Origin: Desulfurococcales archaeon
GTDB lineage: Archaea > Thermoproteota > Thermoprotei_A > Sulfolobales > NBVN01
Direction of reading: 5' to 3'
Assembly: GCA_027083115.1 (NCBI GenBank)
Contig: JALWQN010000084.1
Location: forward strand, 1 to 55,875
DNA length: 55,875 bases
This document shows, piece after piece, positions 34,538 to 42,911 of this stretch (position 1 is the stretch's first letter; the number at the start of each line of letters is the position of its first letter). The translations under genes and the position numbers were made by a program. The notes beneath the pieces were generated by a model that saw nothing but the letters and a program-made list of their open reading frames with translations, made no database searches and was not told where the DNA came from.

Positions 34538-35373
34538 AGGTTTTGTACTCTATCTGGCTGAAGGATTTAAATAATGCGGGAGAGCTCCTGAAAGCAATTA
34601 AGAAAGCTGGCTTTACTGGCGTTGAATTAAGTGTTGATTATCCTTTATGTCACGATATGGAAGTTCCTGGAGCTTTCCTGACCGAGCTAAGAAGGAGAGG
34701 ATACGTATACAGTTTTCATTTACCTTGGAGGGACTTGGCTCTATCTTCCCCGATTGAAGAACTAAGAAGGTCTTCCGTCAAGGAAATCTCAAGATGCGTT
34801 AAGGAATTGCAGGCCTTTAAACCCGAATATTTCGTGATTCATTTAACCACAAACCAAGCGTTCTGCGGCTATAGAGACAGGAAATGTATACAGGCAGGAA
34901 TCAATTCGTTAAATGAATTACTTCCCCTAGCGAAGAACGCTGGCGTTCCTTTAGAAATCGAGACCACCACCGATCGCTGCTGCGGGGATGAAGAACATCT
35001 TCCACAAATCCTTACGCAGTTAAAGGACCCTGAATTAGGGGTTTGTCTAGATCCTCCTCACATTATTGAACGAAGACTTAAGAAATGGAGGGAAACTTAC
35101 GATTTAAGCGAGGTCTTAAGGGATCAAGCTCCGGAACTAATGGAAAGAACACAAGTAGTTCACGTACATGGATATAGCTCTGAAAACGGGGTCCTTCGAA
35201 GCCATCTCTTTCCTGACGAGAGTTATGTGGAGACAATTATTAACCAATTAAAAGAAATGAATGTTTTAAGGAGTGTGAAAAGCTTTGTTATTGAAGCCTT
35301 TCACAAGGGAGATCTAAGTAAGGACGTACCTAGTCTGAGGCGTGTGGTGAAGGTGATTAAAGATGCTGAATAA
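34534..35373 (+). CDS. Xylose-isomerase-like TIM-barrel protein
   Basis: The 279-residue protein matches the AP endonuclease 2/sugar-phosphate isomerase family: VEL at the end of strand 2, FHLPW (about 62-66), VIHLT (about 97-101), LEIET (about 138), CLDPPH (about 170) and VVHVHG (about 206). The His/Asp/Glu set would bind a divalent metal. Substrate unknown. It starts at TTG overlapping the DUF354 stop and itself overlaps RNase HII by 11 bases. Confidence 0.8.
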   Translation: MKVLYSIWLKDLNNAGELLKAIKKAGFTGVELSVDYPLCHDMEVPGAFLTELRRRGYVYSFHLPWRDLALSSPIEELRRSSVKEISRCVKELQAFKPEYFVIHLTTNQAFCGYRDRKCIQAGINSLNELLPLAKNAGVPLEIETTTDRCCGDEEHLPQILTQLKDPELGVCLDPPHIIERRLKKWRETYDLSEVLRDQAPELMERTQVVHVHGYSSENGVLRSHLFPDESYVETIINQLKEMNVLRSVKSFVIEAFHKGDLSKDVPSLRRVVKVIKDAE

Positions 35374-36064
35374 TAAAGAGTGCTATGTTGTAGGAATAGA
35401 TGAAGCCGGAAGAGGACCGCTCATAGGAGATATGTTTATTGCTGGAATAGTTTTGTCTAAGAATACATTAAATAAATTATCAGTTATGGGGGTTAAAGAC
35501 AGCAAAAAATTAAGTCCCTCCAGAAGGAAAGAATTGTTCCCTAAAATAATCTCAGTTGCTAAAGCAATTATGGTTCTTCGCTATGGACCTCAACTAATAG
35601 ATAAGATAAACCTTACTTCCTTAACTCTAAAAGGATTCATAAACATATTGGCTAGCGTAAGGAAGATGGGTTTATGCGTAGAAAGAGTCTACATAGATGC
35701 TATTAATTCTCGCCAAGCACCCAATATCATCAGGAAATATATGCCTAAAGGCTCCAAACTAACTTACGAGATTAAGGCAGACGAAAAATATGTCGCTGTT
35801 AGTGCAGCATCAATTATTGCTAAATACTTAAGGGATACACATGTTGAATTAATGAGGAATTATTACGGAGATTTCGGCAGTGGATATCCCTCAGACCCCA
35901 AAACCATTAAGTGGCTGGAAGGCGTCCTACTAAACAATAACATCAATGAACTCCCTCCTATAGTTAGGAGATCATGGAAAACCCTGAGAAAGTTCCTTAC
36001 TGAAGGCACTATGATCAATTCCGAGAAAACACTCTTAGACTGGAGTAAGGAATCCCTTCACTAA
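35363..36064 (+). CDS. rnhB: Ribonuclease HII
   Basis: RNase HII removes RNA from RNA-DNA hybrids and single ribonucleotides. The first Asp-Glu pair is in VVGIDEAGRGPLIG (about 9-22), the third acid in YIDAIN (about 112-117) and the fourth in DTHVE (about 153-157). The Gly-Arg-Gly motif is intact. Start ATG lies seven bases after GGTG. Normal length (233 residues). It is in the middle of a plus-strand run from 33479 to 38419. Confidence 0.95.
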   Translation: MLNNKECYVVGIDEAGRGPLIGDMFIAGIVLSKNTLNKLSVMGVKDSKKLSPSRRKELFPKIISVAKAIMVLRYGPQLIDKINLTSLTLKGFINILASVRKMGLCVERVYIDAINSRQAPNIIRKYMPKGSKLTYEIKADEKYVAVSAASIIAKYLRDTHVELMRNYYGDFGSGYPSDPKTIKWLEGVLLNNNINELPPIVRRSWKTLRKFLTEGTMINSEKTLLDWSKESLH

Positions 36065-36083
36065 CTTTCGTTAGGTGTTAAGT

Positions 36084-37280
36084 ATGCCAACAAACCTACC
36101 GCCAGAAGCCAGAGCTAAGTGGGCAAAATACTTAGAGGCGAGAACGCCTGAAGAGAAACTAACAGCCCTTCAAGAGTATTTGTCTGCCATACCTAAACAT
36201 AAAGGTACTGAAAATCTTCGTGCGTGGGTAAGAAAAAAGATCGCCGAATTAAGAGAAGAGATAGAAGAAAAGAAAGCTAGGAGAGCGGGGACAGGCGGTC
36301 CCTCTTTCTTCATAGAGAAGGAAGGAGCTGCTCAAGCTATTATGTTAGGACTCCCGAACTCAGGAAAGAGTTCTTTGCTTAAGAAGCTGACGAACGCAAA
36401 ACCGAAAATAAGCAATATTCCCTACACAACCAAGTTCCCCGTACCAGGCATGCTGACTTATGAAGATATTCAAATCCAACTTGTTGAGGCGCCAAGCATT
36501 ATTGAGAGGATCTCCCAAGGAAGTATCTGGTGGGGCTCAAGAGTTCTTGGCCTAGCCAGAAACGCTGATGCCTTAGTTATCGTATTGGATTCCTCCCAAA
36601 ACCCTATAAAGCAAGCGAAAATCATAAGGTATGAGTTGGGTCAAGCAGGAATTTACTTAACTAAGCCTAAAGGGTTAGTAAAGATAAATAAAAGCAAAGC
36701 CATTCACGGTATAAAGATAACTCTTTCCGGAAAAATTACTGATGCCACAATAAAAGAACTTAAGGAGCTCCTTAAGAGCTACAAAATCACGAATGTCGAG
36801 GTCAAGATCTTTGGTGAAGTAACTTTAGAGGAAATTGAGAAGGCCTTATTTGAAAAAATTACTTACAAGCCATCCGTGGCTTTATTAAATAAGGTAGACT
36901 TACTCACGGAAGAAGAGATTAAGGAAGGAATTACTGGTTTGAATCAGTTATTACCTAATGTTAAAGTAATTCCCGTGTCAGCGGTTAGTGGGTATGGCTT
37001 AGGTCAGGTCTCCCGGTCTCTTTTTAATGCACTCGGGATAATTAGGGTTTACACTAAGGAGCCAAACTCATCCCTACCCTCCAAAAAACCTCTTATACTT
37101 AAGGAAGGAGCAACGGTTGCAGACGCAATTAAGAAAATCAGAGAGGAGTACCTACGTTTCTTTAAATACGCTAGGATCTGGGGTCCTTCAGCTAAATATG
37201 CTGGTGAAAGAGTAGGCTTAGATCACGTGCTTAAGGATAAAGACATTATTGAGATAAGAACTAAAATAAAGGGCATATGA
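36084..37280 (+). CDS. DRG/Obg-like GTPase with TGS domain
   Basis: A translation-factor type GTPase of about 398 residues. An N-terminal helical domain is followed by G1 GLPNSGKSS (about 89-97), G4 NKVD, G5 SAVSG and a C-terminal TGS domain (about 325-398, ending KDIIEIRTK). G3 is VEAPSI instead of DxPG, so Asp and Gly of the switch II motif are replaced. Start ATG at 36084 is six bases after GGTG; an upstream in-frame GTG at 36075 lies within that motif. Confidence 0.88.
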   Translation: MPTNLPPEARAKWAKYLEARTPEEKLTALQEYLSAIPKHKGTENLRAWVRKKIAELREEIEEKKARRAGTGGPSFFIEKEGAAQAIMLGLPNSGKSSLLKKLTNAKPKISNIPYTTKFPVPGMLTYEDIQIQLVEAPSIIERISQGSIWWGSRVLGLARNADALVIVLDSSQNPIKQAKIIRYELGQAGIYLTKPKGLVKINKSKAIHGIKITLSGKITDATIKELKELLKSYKITNVEVKIFGEVTLEEIEKALFEKITYKPSVALLNKVDLLTEEEIKEGITGLNQLLPNVKVIPVSAVSGYGLGQVSRSLFNALGIIRVYTKEPNSSLPSKKPLILKEGATVADAIKKIREEYLRFFKYARIWGPSAKYAGERVGLDHVLKDKDIIEIRTKIKGI

Positions 37281-37286
37281 CCTCAG

Positions 37287-38093
37287 GTGATTAAAATAGG
37301 GAAAACAAAAAAGAAGGCGACACGCCATAAGAAGAAAAAAGAGAGAACTGAGCGAGCTAAGAGAAGAGAAATAAATGTTGAGGCTTGGGTAGATAGACAT
37401 CTTGAGGAGTTCGTAACTCTTAGCGGCCTGGACATGCTAGGATTAAGCATAAAGACGTATAAGGAAATACTTAGTGACATCTTAATCCAGCTATTCGGCT
37501 CCACAACTTCTTACACTAACGTGAAAACCCTAGTAAAAAGATACATTAGGAACAAACGCAAACTAGATCAAGTGATTGCTACAAGGATTGCTTCCCTGCT
37601 AGAGAGTTTCAGCAATGAACAACTTGAATACATAGTTTACAATATCGGCGACTCAATTCTTTACTTGGCGTCTAAACTATATTCAGCAGCTAAGGAAGCT
37701 GGTCGAGAAGACCTAATAAGTATCATAAGAAGCAAGTGGAACTTTTCTTGGGTAAAGAATAAAACTAAAATATTGCCTGTACCCTGCCCTAAATGCGGCT
37801 TCAACTCCCTCACACCAGACTTGGTTTGTATGGTGTGTGGAGCTACAGTAACTGAAAAAGAATTGAAAGAATATATTGGTTTCACTCAACTCCTAAAGGA
37901 GCTTACTGAAGACTTAGGCTGTGATGACCTAAATAAACTGAGCAAATACGATTATGTTTTACTTGAAGACTCAAAAGTTAAGGTACCTTGGAACGAAAAG
38001 CAGCCCCTAGATATCGAAATTTATTTGTCTTCACGAGAAAAGAACTTAATTAATGAGGAACTAAAGAAAAAATGTAGGCAGAAGCAGACATGA
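37287..38093 (+). CDS. Zinc-ribbon protein with basic N-terminus
   Basis: A 268-residue protein with a Lys/Arg-rich first 30 residues, a helical middle and a zinc ribbon near residues 168-185 (PCPKCGFN and CMVCGA). No family was recognised; RNA or ribosome binding is plausible. The listed GTG (37287) lies inside the only Shine-Dalgarno motif (AGGTGA). The base spacing instead points to ATA at 37296, in frame, six bases downstream. It is four bases overlapped with the following gene. Confidence 0.72.
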   Translation: MIKIGKTKKKATRHKKKKERTERAKRREINVEAWVDRHLEEFVTLSGLDMLGLSIKTYKEILSDILIQLFGSTTSYTNVKTLVKRYIRNKRKLDQVIATRIASLLESFSNEQLEYIVYNIGDSILYLASKLYSAAKEAGREDLISIIRSKWNFSWVKNKTKILPVPCPKCGFNSLTPDLVCMVCGATVTEKELKEYIGFTQLLKELTEDLGCDDLNKLSKYDYVLLEDSKVKVPWNEKQPLDIEIYLSSREKNLINEELKKKCRQKQT

Positions 38094-38419
38094 AAGTTAT
38101 TGAAGATATAGGAGACGTTAAGAAACTCATCTACGGGAATGAAGTAACCTTAGTCGCTATTGTTGACGGATCGACAGAAAGGAGTTCCTTAATTATGGAA
38201 ATAATGAGATCTGTTGAAGAGGCCTTCAGGGGAAAAATAAAGGTAGTTATTAGTAAGGTGAACACCCTAAGGAAAGGTGAGGCAGCTGTTACGCTTTACA
38301 TTAAGGGCGAGGAAGTGATGAGGCAAGTTATGTTTTTAGGAGACACACATAGAGATAAGGAATTGATTAAATGGAGCGTAAGAGAGATCCTAAGGAACTA
38401 TAGAGCTAAGACTCCCTAA
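38090..38419 (+). CDS. Thioredoxin-like fold protein lacking CxxC
   Basis: The 109 residues fit the thioredoxin pattern: strand EVTLVAIVDGS, long helix, strand KIKVVISKVNTL, then VTLYIKGEEVMRQVMFLGD and a last helix. The place of CxxC is STERSS, so there is no redox centre. It may be a scaffold or peptide-binding protein. Start ATG overlaps the zinc-ribbon gene by four bases; it ends the plus-strand run. Confidence 0.65.
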   Translation: MKVIEDIGDVKKLIYGNEVTLVAIVDGSTERSSLIMEIMRSVEEAFRGKIKVVISKVNTLRKGEAAVTLYIKGEEVMRQVMFLGDTHRDKELIKWSVREILRNYRAKTP

Positions 38420-38432
38420 TACCTTACAGTTT

Positions 38433-38807
38433 TCACTCGTTTAAATAATTATCATAAAGGCTATATAGAAAGTCCGATGTTACCTTTCCCTTATTTATCT
38501 GAATGCCTTCAAGCAATAAAAGCTGTCTTTTAAAGTCAGGGTTAAGGCGACCCATCCATGTATATCCTCCTACATTATCATCACTTCTAACTACCCTGTG
38601 ACAAGGGACAACAATTGGTTGATCATTAAGCCTCAATAAAGCACCAACCACCCTAGGCGATGTCTTAAGTAATCTTGACAGATCTTTATAAGTAGTTACT
38701 TTACCTAAAGGAATCAGCTGAAGCAGCGCCTTCACTATCTCCAAGTAGACACTCTTATCACAAGTAGGCTTCAGATAACCTTTATTCAGTTTTATACATG
38801 GTATCAT
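38433..38807 (-). CDS. ogt: Methylated-DNA-protein cysteine methyltransferase (MGMT domain)
   Basis: The 124-residue protein holds the active-site VPCHRVV (about 67-73) and the helix-turn-helix-like PLGKVTTYKDLSRLLK (about 33-48) of O6-alkylguanine transferases. It lacks the long N-terminal domain, so it is a short OGT. The Arg finger is in SPRVVGALLRLN. It repairs alkylated guanine directly. Its ATG overlaps the AbrB-like gene stop by four bases. Confidence 0.9.
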   Translation of the reverse strand: MIPCIKLNKGYLKPTCDKSVYLEIVKALLQLIPLGKVTTYKDLSRLLKTSPRVVGALLRLNDQPIVVPCHRVVRSDDNVGGYTWMGRLNPDFKRQLLLLEGIQINKGKVTSDFLYSLYDNYLNE

Positions 38808-39043
38808 TTGGTAATGCCTTCACCATTAGGGTCCAAGGCCTTCTTAGAAATTATGATGATCCTACCGTTTTCCTCATCTCTCTCAACAACGAAATCTATC
38901 CCCCACCTTTCAACCATCCTCTTAGGGAGGTACATGTTTAGGGGTAGAGTGTAGTACTCGTAAGTGTAAGTTTTTCCGTTAACTACTTTCTTACCTAATA
39001 CCTTCCTGGCTGACGCAGGACGCCTCATCACTTTCGCAACCAC
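38804..39043 (-). CDS. AbrB/MazE-like protein
   Basis: A 79-residue protein whose second half (YTLPLNMYLPKRMVERWGID, then EENGRIIIISKK) has the SpoVT-AbrB swapped-hairpin pattern, used by transcription regulators and antitoxins. The N-terminus is basic. No toxin gene is nearby; it is coupled to the OGT gene by a four-base overlap, suggesting it may regulate that gene or another. Confidence 0.72.
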   Translation of the reverse strand: MVAKVMRRPASARKVLGKKVVNGKTYTYEYYTLPLNMYLPKRMVERWGIDFVVERDEENGRIIIISKKALDPNGEGITK

Positions 39044-39100
39044 TTCCTCACTCTTTGAGGAACGCTATTTAAGCGTTAATTAATTTAAGTACTTTAAATT

Positions 39101-40642
39101 TTAGTCGTACCTGAATCTGAAGATAGGCGCATCCTGAACATAATTCTTACGCAATTGTAAAGCAATTGCTGCCTTACTTAGTTCGAACCCTAAATAAAGT
39201 GAGTGCTCTGGAGAGAGACCCTGTTCTTTTGTTAGGGCCCTACCTAAGCTTAAAATATCTTTCCCCCTATACCGCTTAATGACCTTATGCGTTGTTGATG
39301 AATGAACGTCGACAATGACATCCCTTCTGTCCTTATCCACGTATATCTTCAGGTATATTTTCTCATCCAGTTTTAAGGGAATGAATTCCCTGATCGTTAC
39401 TAAAGGCACTTCCTTGCTTAATTCGGGTGGCTTAATAGTTATATCTCTCTTATCTTTAACCACTAGCAAATCAAGCCCTACATCAATCGGTGGAGACTTT
39501 CGAACGCTTGCCCTATATGACATTTCTCTTGAGATGCTTGACTCCTCAATTACTCCTTGAGCTTTATTGCTCGATTCAGTAACTAAAATAGCTGAAGCTC
39601 CTAACTCATAGGCTAAAGAAACAAGTAAAGCTGTGGCACCTGGCGTATCAGCATCAATAAGTTCGTAAACATTAGGCATTCCAAAAAGGTGAGGGAGATT
39701 GATGTCTTTGATGGATCGTGCGAAGCGAACTAAGCTCTCACTTAACCCCAAGAGTGGCGGCCTAACTAAAGGATCCACAATCACTTTCTGGATCCCTACC
39801 CTTAACGCTTCCGAAATCACCAAAGACAGGCTCTCCAGGGTTGACTGAGGTTCTTTGGTTTCCTGAGGGATTACTACAACACCCGAGCCCTCCTTAAGAT
39901 ACTTACTGACTGTATACAGATTGCTTAAATTAACATTCATAACTAAGTCAACACTACTTAATACATCCTTGCTTAATCCTTCGTATTCTAGGGCATCAAC
40001 ACCAACTATAAGTCCCTCATTCTCAATTAATTCCGCATAACTGAAGAATTGTCGAGGGCTCTTATGTCCGGACTCATAGCCTAAAATGACACCCTCAAAC
40101 CCCCTTCTCTTAAGTCTACCTAAAGGGAGTTTCGTTCGTGGCGAATTACTTATGATGTGCTCGTAAAGAAGTATTAGGGGAGGAGGCCTTAAAGGAACCT
40201 TAGTTCTTGAGAGCCAAAAGAACGCTTCCTTAGACTCAATGACTTTCTTAACCCTGGAGGAGAGAGTTAAATAAAGTTCCTTCTTAATTATCGCGTCTGC
40301 AGGTAATTTAGGCGAAAAAACAATTCCTTGATCTAAATACTTAATCATTTCAGGCAAATCACCAACATACATAGTTCCCTTAACTGCAGGAACCCCTGAA
40401 GCCTCAGAAATTACTGAAGCAGAACCCCTTACTAAACCAGGAAGAATTATGAGGTCATAATCCCTGAACTTAATACCACTTCTTAACAACTCCCTTAGTA
40501 AAGATTCCGTAGTTGATAAGCATGCTACCTGAGCTGAGGACCTGAAAACCTTAAAACTATGTTTACTGCTCTTCTCAAGAACTTTTAGAACATCCCTAAG
40601 CAAGCTATCTCCTGAAACAGTTGTCACAAGCAATATATTCAT
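39101..40642 (-). CDS. Dihydropteroate synthase-like protein (TIGR00284 type)
   Basis: A 513-residue archaeal protein with a TIM-barrel DHPS-like middle part (about 190-385) and extra N- and C-terminal regions. GVVVIPQET and VIVDPLVRPP fit the pterin-type barrel. Family members are known from methanogens and Crenarchaeota. It is related to folate/methanopterin enzymes, but the reaction has not been proved. Divergent from the gene at 40702. Confidence 0.85.
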   Translation of the reverse strand: MNILLVTTVSGDSLLRDVLKVLEKSSKHSFKVFRSSAQVACLSTTESLLRELLRSGIKFRDYDLIILPGLVRGSASVISEASGVPAVKGTMYVGDLPEMIKYLDQGIVFSPKLPADAIIKKELYLTLSSRVKKVIESKEAFFWLSRTKVPLRPPPLILLYEHIISNSPRTKLPLGRLKRRGFEGVILGYESGHKSPRQFFSYAELIENEGLIVGVDALEYEGLSKDVLSSVDLVMNVNLSNLYTVSKYLKEGSGVVVIPQETKEPQSTLESLSLVISEALRVGIQKVIVDPLVRPPLLGLSESLVRFARSIKDINLPHLFGMPNVYELIDADTPGATALLVSLAYELGASAILVTESSNKAQGVIEESSISREMSYRASVRKSPPIDVGLDLLVVKDKRDITIKPPELSKEVPLVTIREFIPLKLDEKIYLKIYVDKDRRDVIVDVHSSTTHKVIKRYRGKDILSLGRALTKEQGLSPEHSLYLGFELSKAAIALQLRKNYVQDAPIFRFRYD

Positions 40643-40701
40643 CTGACCTACCTAATTCATCAGACCATAGATTAAGTTAAAAACCTAAAACATCATTTTT
40701 A

Positions 40702-41022
40702 GTGACGGCGATGGTAATGCCCGAAAAAATCCCTGTCCTTAATCTAGAGGGGTACGCAATCAATGGAATGGTTAAGGACTTCAGGATGGTTGACTGCAAG
40801 AGCTCAGGTAAGCTGCGTATGAGTAAAGTTATTGCTACATTAAATTCTGATGAGGAGGTTGAGACAGAATGTATGGAATACACAAGAGCTGTGAGGATAT
40901 TCATCGTTCTAGAGAAGTATAAAGACTTAAGTAGCCCACTAATAAGTAAGGGATTGACGGAAGAGATGATGAAAGGTATTACATATGATATAGATCACAG
41001 AACCACAACCAAAAATGATTAA
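40702..41022 (+). CDS. Hypothetical protein, about 106 residues
   Basis: No family recognised. Start could be GTG 40702, ATG 40711 or ATG 40717; TTAAAAACC at 40676-40684 would put transcription near 40706, favouring ATG 40711. The protein is acidic with a central beta-rich part (KVIATLNSDEEVETECMEY). It stands between the DHPS-like gene and the coiled-coil gene. Confidence 0.58.
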   Translation: MTAMVMPEKIPVLNLEGYAINGMVKDFRMVDCKSSGKLRMSKVIATLNSDEEVETECMEYTRAVRIFIVLEKYKDLSSPLISKGLTEEMMKGITYDIDHRTTTKND

Positions 41023-41116
41023 GACACCAGACACTGATTTCCAGTCAGTTTATGTTGCCGTCATTCTCAGGCAAAGCCTATTAGTTATGCAATAAACACT
41101 TTCTCAGGTGCTTCGA

Positions 41117-41491
41117 ATGTCTAAAGAAAAAAAGAAATTTAGGATGACATTACCTAAGAGCGAAAGCGACTATGAAACTATAGAGAAAGAAATCCATGAA
41201 GAAGAGGAACCTTCTGAAACCGTTCAGGAAGCCTCCGGGATCGAAGCTTTTGGCGGGCCTGAGGACGCCACCGTACTTCTTTTAAATAGTATTGCTCACA
41301 CTCTTGGCCATATAGAGCTTGAGCTTAACAATCTAAACACATCAATCCAGGATCTTAAGGAAGGAATGGAAAACATAAGGAATACCCTGAAAACGCTAAC
41401 TAAAGCAATCCTTTATATTTCCTCATCATCCCCTGAAAAACTTAGGAAAACTATGTTGAGGAGTGTTTTGGAAGAACTTATAAACGAGTAA
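41117..41491 (+). CDS. Coiled-coil hypothetical protein
   Basis: A protein of about 124 residues with a basic start, an acidic middle (EKEIHEEEEPSETV) and a long amphipathic coiled coil (about 55-110, HIELELNNLNTSIQDLKEGM). ATG at 41117 is six bases after AGGTG; an in-frame GTG at 41108 lies within that motif. Likely an oligomeric or scaffold protein. No family recognised. Confidence 0.65.
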   Translation: MSKEKKKFRMTLPKSESDYETIEKEIHEEEEPSETVQEASGIEAFGGPEDATVLLLNSIAHTLGHIELELNNLNTSIQDLKEGMENIRNTLKTLTKAILYISSSSPEKLRKTMLRSVLEELINE

Positions 41492-41555
41492 ATCCTTCAT
41501 TAAAGCAAATATTTTTAACCTTGTTAACCTGCTACATTGGTTGGTTGTGAGTACT

Positions 41556-41831
41556 ATGAAATTCTGCCCAAAATGCGGAACGATGATGGTGCCTGTGAGA
41601 AAAGGAAACAAAGTGGTGCTTAAGTGTCCAAAATGTGGTTATGAGGAGGAACTAAAGGGGAAAGCCAAGGATTATAAAATAGAGATTAAGGAAACCTCAC
41701 AGAAAGTTAAGACAACATCAATAGTTAGTGAAAAGAAAGGCAAAGGCAGAGGGAAAGAAGAGTTAGAACAAGAAAAAGAAGATTACTATGAAGTGTTCTT
41801 GGATTTAATGAGTCAAGAGGAAGGAAGTTAA
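41556..41831 (+). CDS. TFS/RpoM-like protein with only the N-terminal zinc ribbon
   Basis: The first 40 residues (MKFCPKCGTMMVPVRKGNK, then CPKCGYEEE) match the N-terminal ribbon of transcript cleavage factor TFS and Rpb9. The C-terminal ribbon that holds the cleavage Asp-Glu is absent; the last 50 residues are a charged Lys/Glu segment. It may be a truncated paralogue that binds polymerase without cleaving. ATG at 41556 is chosen (GTG 41547 and TTG 41541 are alternatives); CAAATATTTT at about 41504 is TATA-like. Confidence 0.75.
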   Translation: MKFCPKCGTMMVPVRKGNKVVLKCPKCGYEEELKGKAKDYKIEIKETSQKVKTTSIVSEKKGKGRGKEELEQEKEDYYEVFLDLMSQEEGS

Positions 41832-41869
41832 AACCCTTAACAAAAATCTATCCTGGTTAAAAAAGCGTT

Positions 41870-41974
41870 GCGGGGGTGCCCGAGCAAGGTCAAAGGGGTC
41901 GGGCTCAGGACCACCGAAGGTGAGAGCCCCGATGGCGTAGGCCTGCGTGGGTTCGAATCCCACCCCCCGCACCA
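41870..41974 (+). tRNA. tRNA-Leu (CAG) with intron
   Basis: Acceptor arms GCGGGGG (41870-41876) and CCCCCGC (41964-41970), T arm GTGGG-TTCGAAT-CCCAC, and an encoded CCA (41972-41974). The anticodon stem is TCGGG/CCCGA with anticodon CAG at 41906-41908. A long variable arm marks class II tRNA-Leu. Between G37 and C38 lies a 17-base intron (41910-41926) with a CACC-GAA-GGTG hairpin, at the canonical archaeal 37/38 site cut by the splicing endonuclease. Confidence 0.9.
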
Positions 41975-42049
41975 AACAAAACGATTATTACACTCTAATG
42001 CTAAAGAACCTGAAAGTTCTGAGACCTTCAGGAAATGTTCAAAATAACC

Positions 42050-42433
42050 TCATTTTCTTTGTGATGTTGTACGTAAGGACTTTACTTTCCTTACTTTCTC
42101 CATAAGGTCTAGGAGTTCCTGCAATTCCTTAACAGTGTCCAGTAGATCCTTATCTCCTTGAATTATCTCGTTAACTATCCTGCTTAATTTTTGTGTGATT
42201 ATTTTCTCTAGCGTGCTGAGAACAGATTCAGTAACTGCTGAAATCGCTTCAGCCTCAGAACCAACTACTTTAACAGGTCCATGCACTGGGCAAACTATTT
42301 CTCCACTCTTGAGCTTAAAGAGCGGCAAACCACATACTGGACAGGTTTCTTCAAGCATAACAGCACCAGACCTTAAGAGCTCCGCCATCCGCTTCAATGC
42401 TTTCTGCTTATCATAGGCTGACACTCCACCCAC
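42050..42433 (-). CDS. Sjogren/scleroderma autoantigen 1 (p27)-like zinc protein
   Basis: The 127 residues have a helix (KALKRMAELLRSGAVMLE), then a zinc ribbon with CPVCGLPLFKLKSGEIVCPVHG (split here: CPVCG and CPVHG, about 31-52), and a C-terminal helical tail. This is the pattern of the SSSCA1/autoantigen p27 family found in archaea and eukaryotes; the archaeal function is unknown. Confidence 0.82.
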   Translation of the reverse strand: MGGVSAYDKQKALKRMAELLRSGAVMLEETCPVCGLPLFKLKSGEIVCPVHGPVKVVGSEAEAISAVTESVLSTLEKIITQKLSRIVNEIIQGDKDLLDTVKELQELLDLMEKVRKVKSLRTTSQRK

Positions 42434-42559
42434 CTTGATTATTTAGGTTCCTTAACCCTTAAAATAATGTACGAATTCGCTCTTGAGTGACTGCCTAACT
42501 CAGCTTGTTTTGAATGAAGCTTAATAATTGAGGTTGTTATATAATTCCTAGCTGTTTTA

Positions 42560-42567
42560 GGAGGTGA
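42560..42567 (+). promoter_or_regulatory. Shine-Dalgarno site pointing at an ATT start
   Basis: GGAGGTGA lies six bases before ATT at 42574, in frame with the UPF0147 gene. An in-frame TGA overlaps it (42565-42567), and no ATG, GTG or TTG occurs in frame until 42634. Confidence 0.65.
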
Positions 42568-42573
42568 GGAACA

Positions 42574-42858
42574 ATTTCAGCTATACCTCAAGATAAAAGA
42601 AGTGTTAATGAGGCAAAAATTAGGCAGGCCTTAATGCTTCTCGAGAAAATAATAAGTGATTCCAGCGTACCAAGAAATATTAGGAGGGCTGCCATCGAAG
42701 CCATGAAAATGCTTAGAGATACCTCATTATCTCCTGGCGTTAGGGCTGCTAACGCCGTTAGCGTTCTTGACGAAGTAAGCCAAGATCCCAACATGCCCAT
42801 GCACACTAGAACAGCAATATGGAGCATAGTTGCTGTTTTATCAACAGTAAAGGATTGA
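42574..42858 (+). CDS. UPF0147 family protein, apparently starting at ATT
   Basis: UPF0147 is a small helical archaeal family of unknown function with the pattern LLEKIISDSSVPRNIRRAA (about 23-41) and RAANAVSVLDEVSQDPNMP. The extended frame from ATT adds 20 residues (ISAIPQDKRSVNEAKIRQAL), which supply the first helix expected in the family. From ATG 42634 the protein would be only 74 residues and lack a good ribosome site. Non-canonical initiation is inferred from spacing. Confidence 0.75.
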   Translation: MSAIPQDKRSVNEAKIRQALMLLEKIISDSSVPRNIRRAAIEAMKMLRDTSLSPGVRAANAVSVLDEVSQDPNMPMHTRTAIWSIVAVLSTVKD

Positions 42859-42911
42859 TGAATCCAGCAACCATAAACCCGCTAAAACCCGTATGAGAGG
42901 ATGTAAGTATT

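Noticed and set aside
40677..40904. 75-residue minus-strand frame over the gene at 40702
   Set aside because: No ribosome site and no pattern; it is opposite a plausible plus-strand gene.
41023..41107. CTGA boxes suggesting another C/D sRNA
   Set aside because: No C box with TGATGA at the needed distance.
41975..42049. CCTGAA/TTCAGG inverted repeat after tRNA-Leu
   Set aside because: Only six base pairs with a 12-base loop; can occur by chance.
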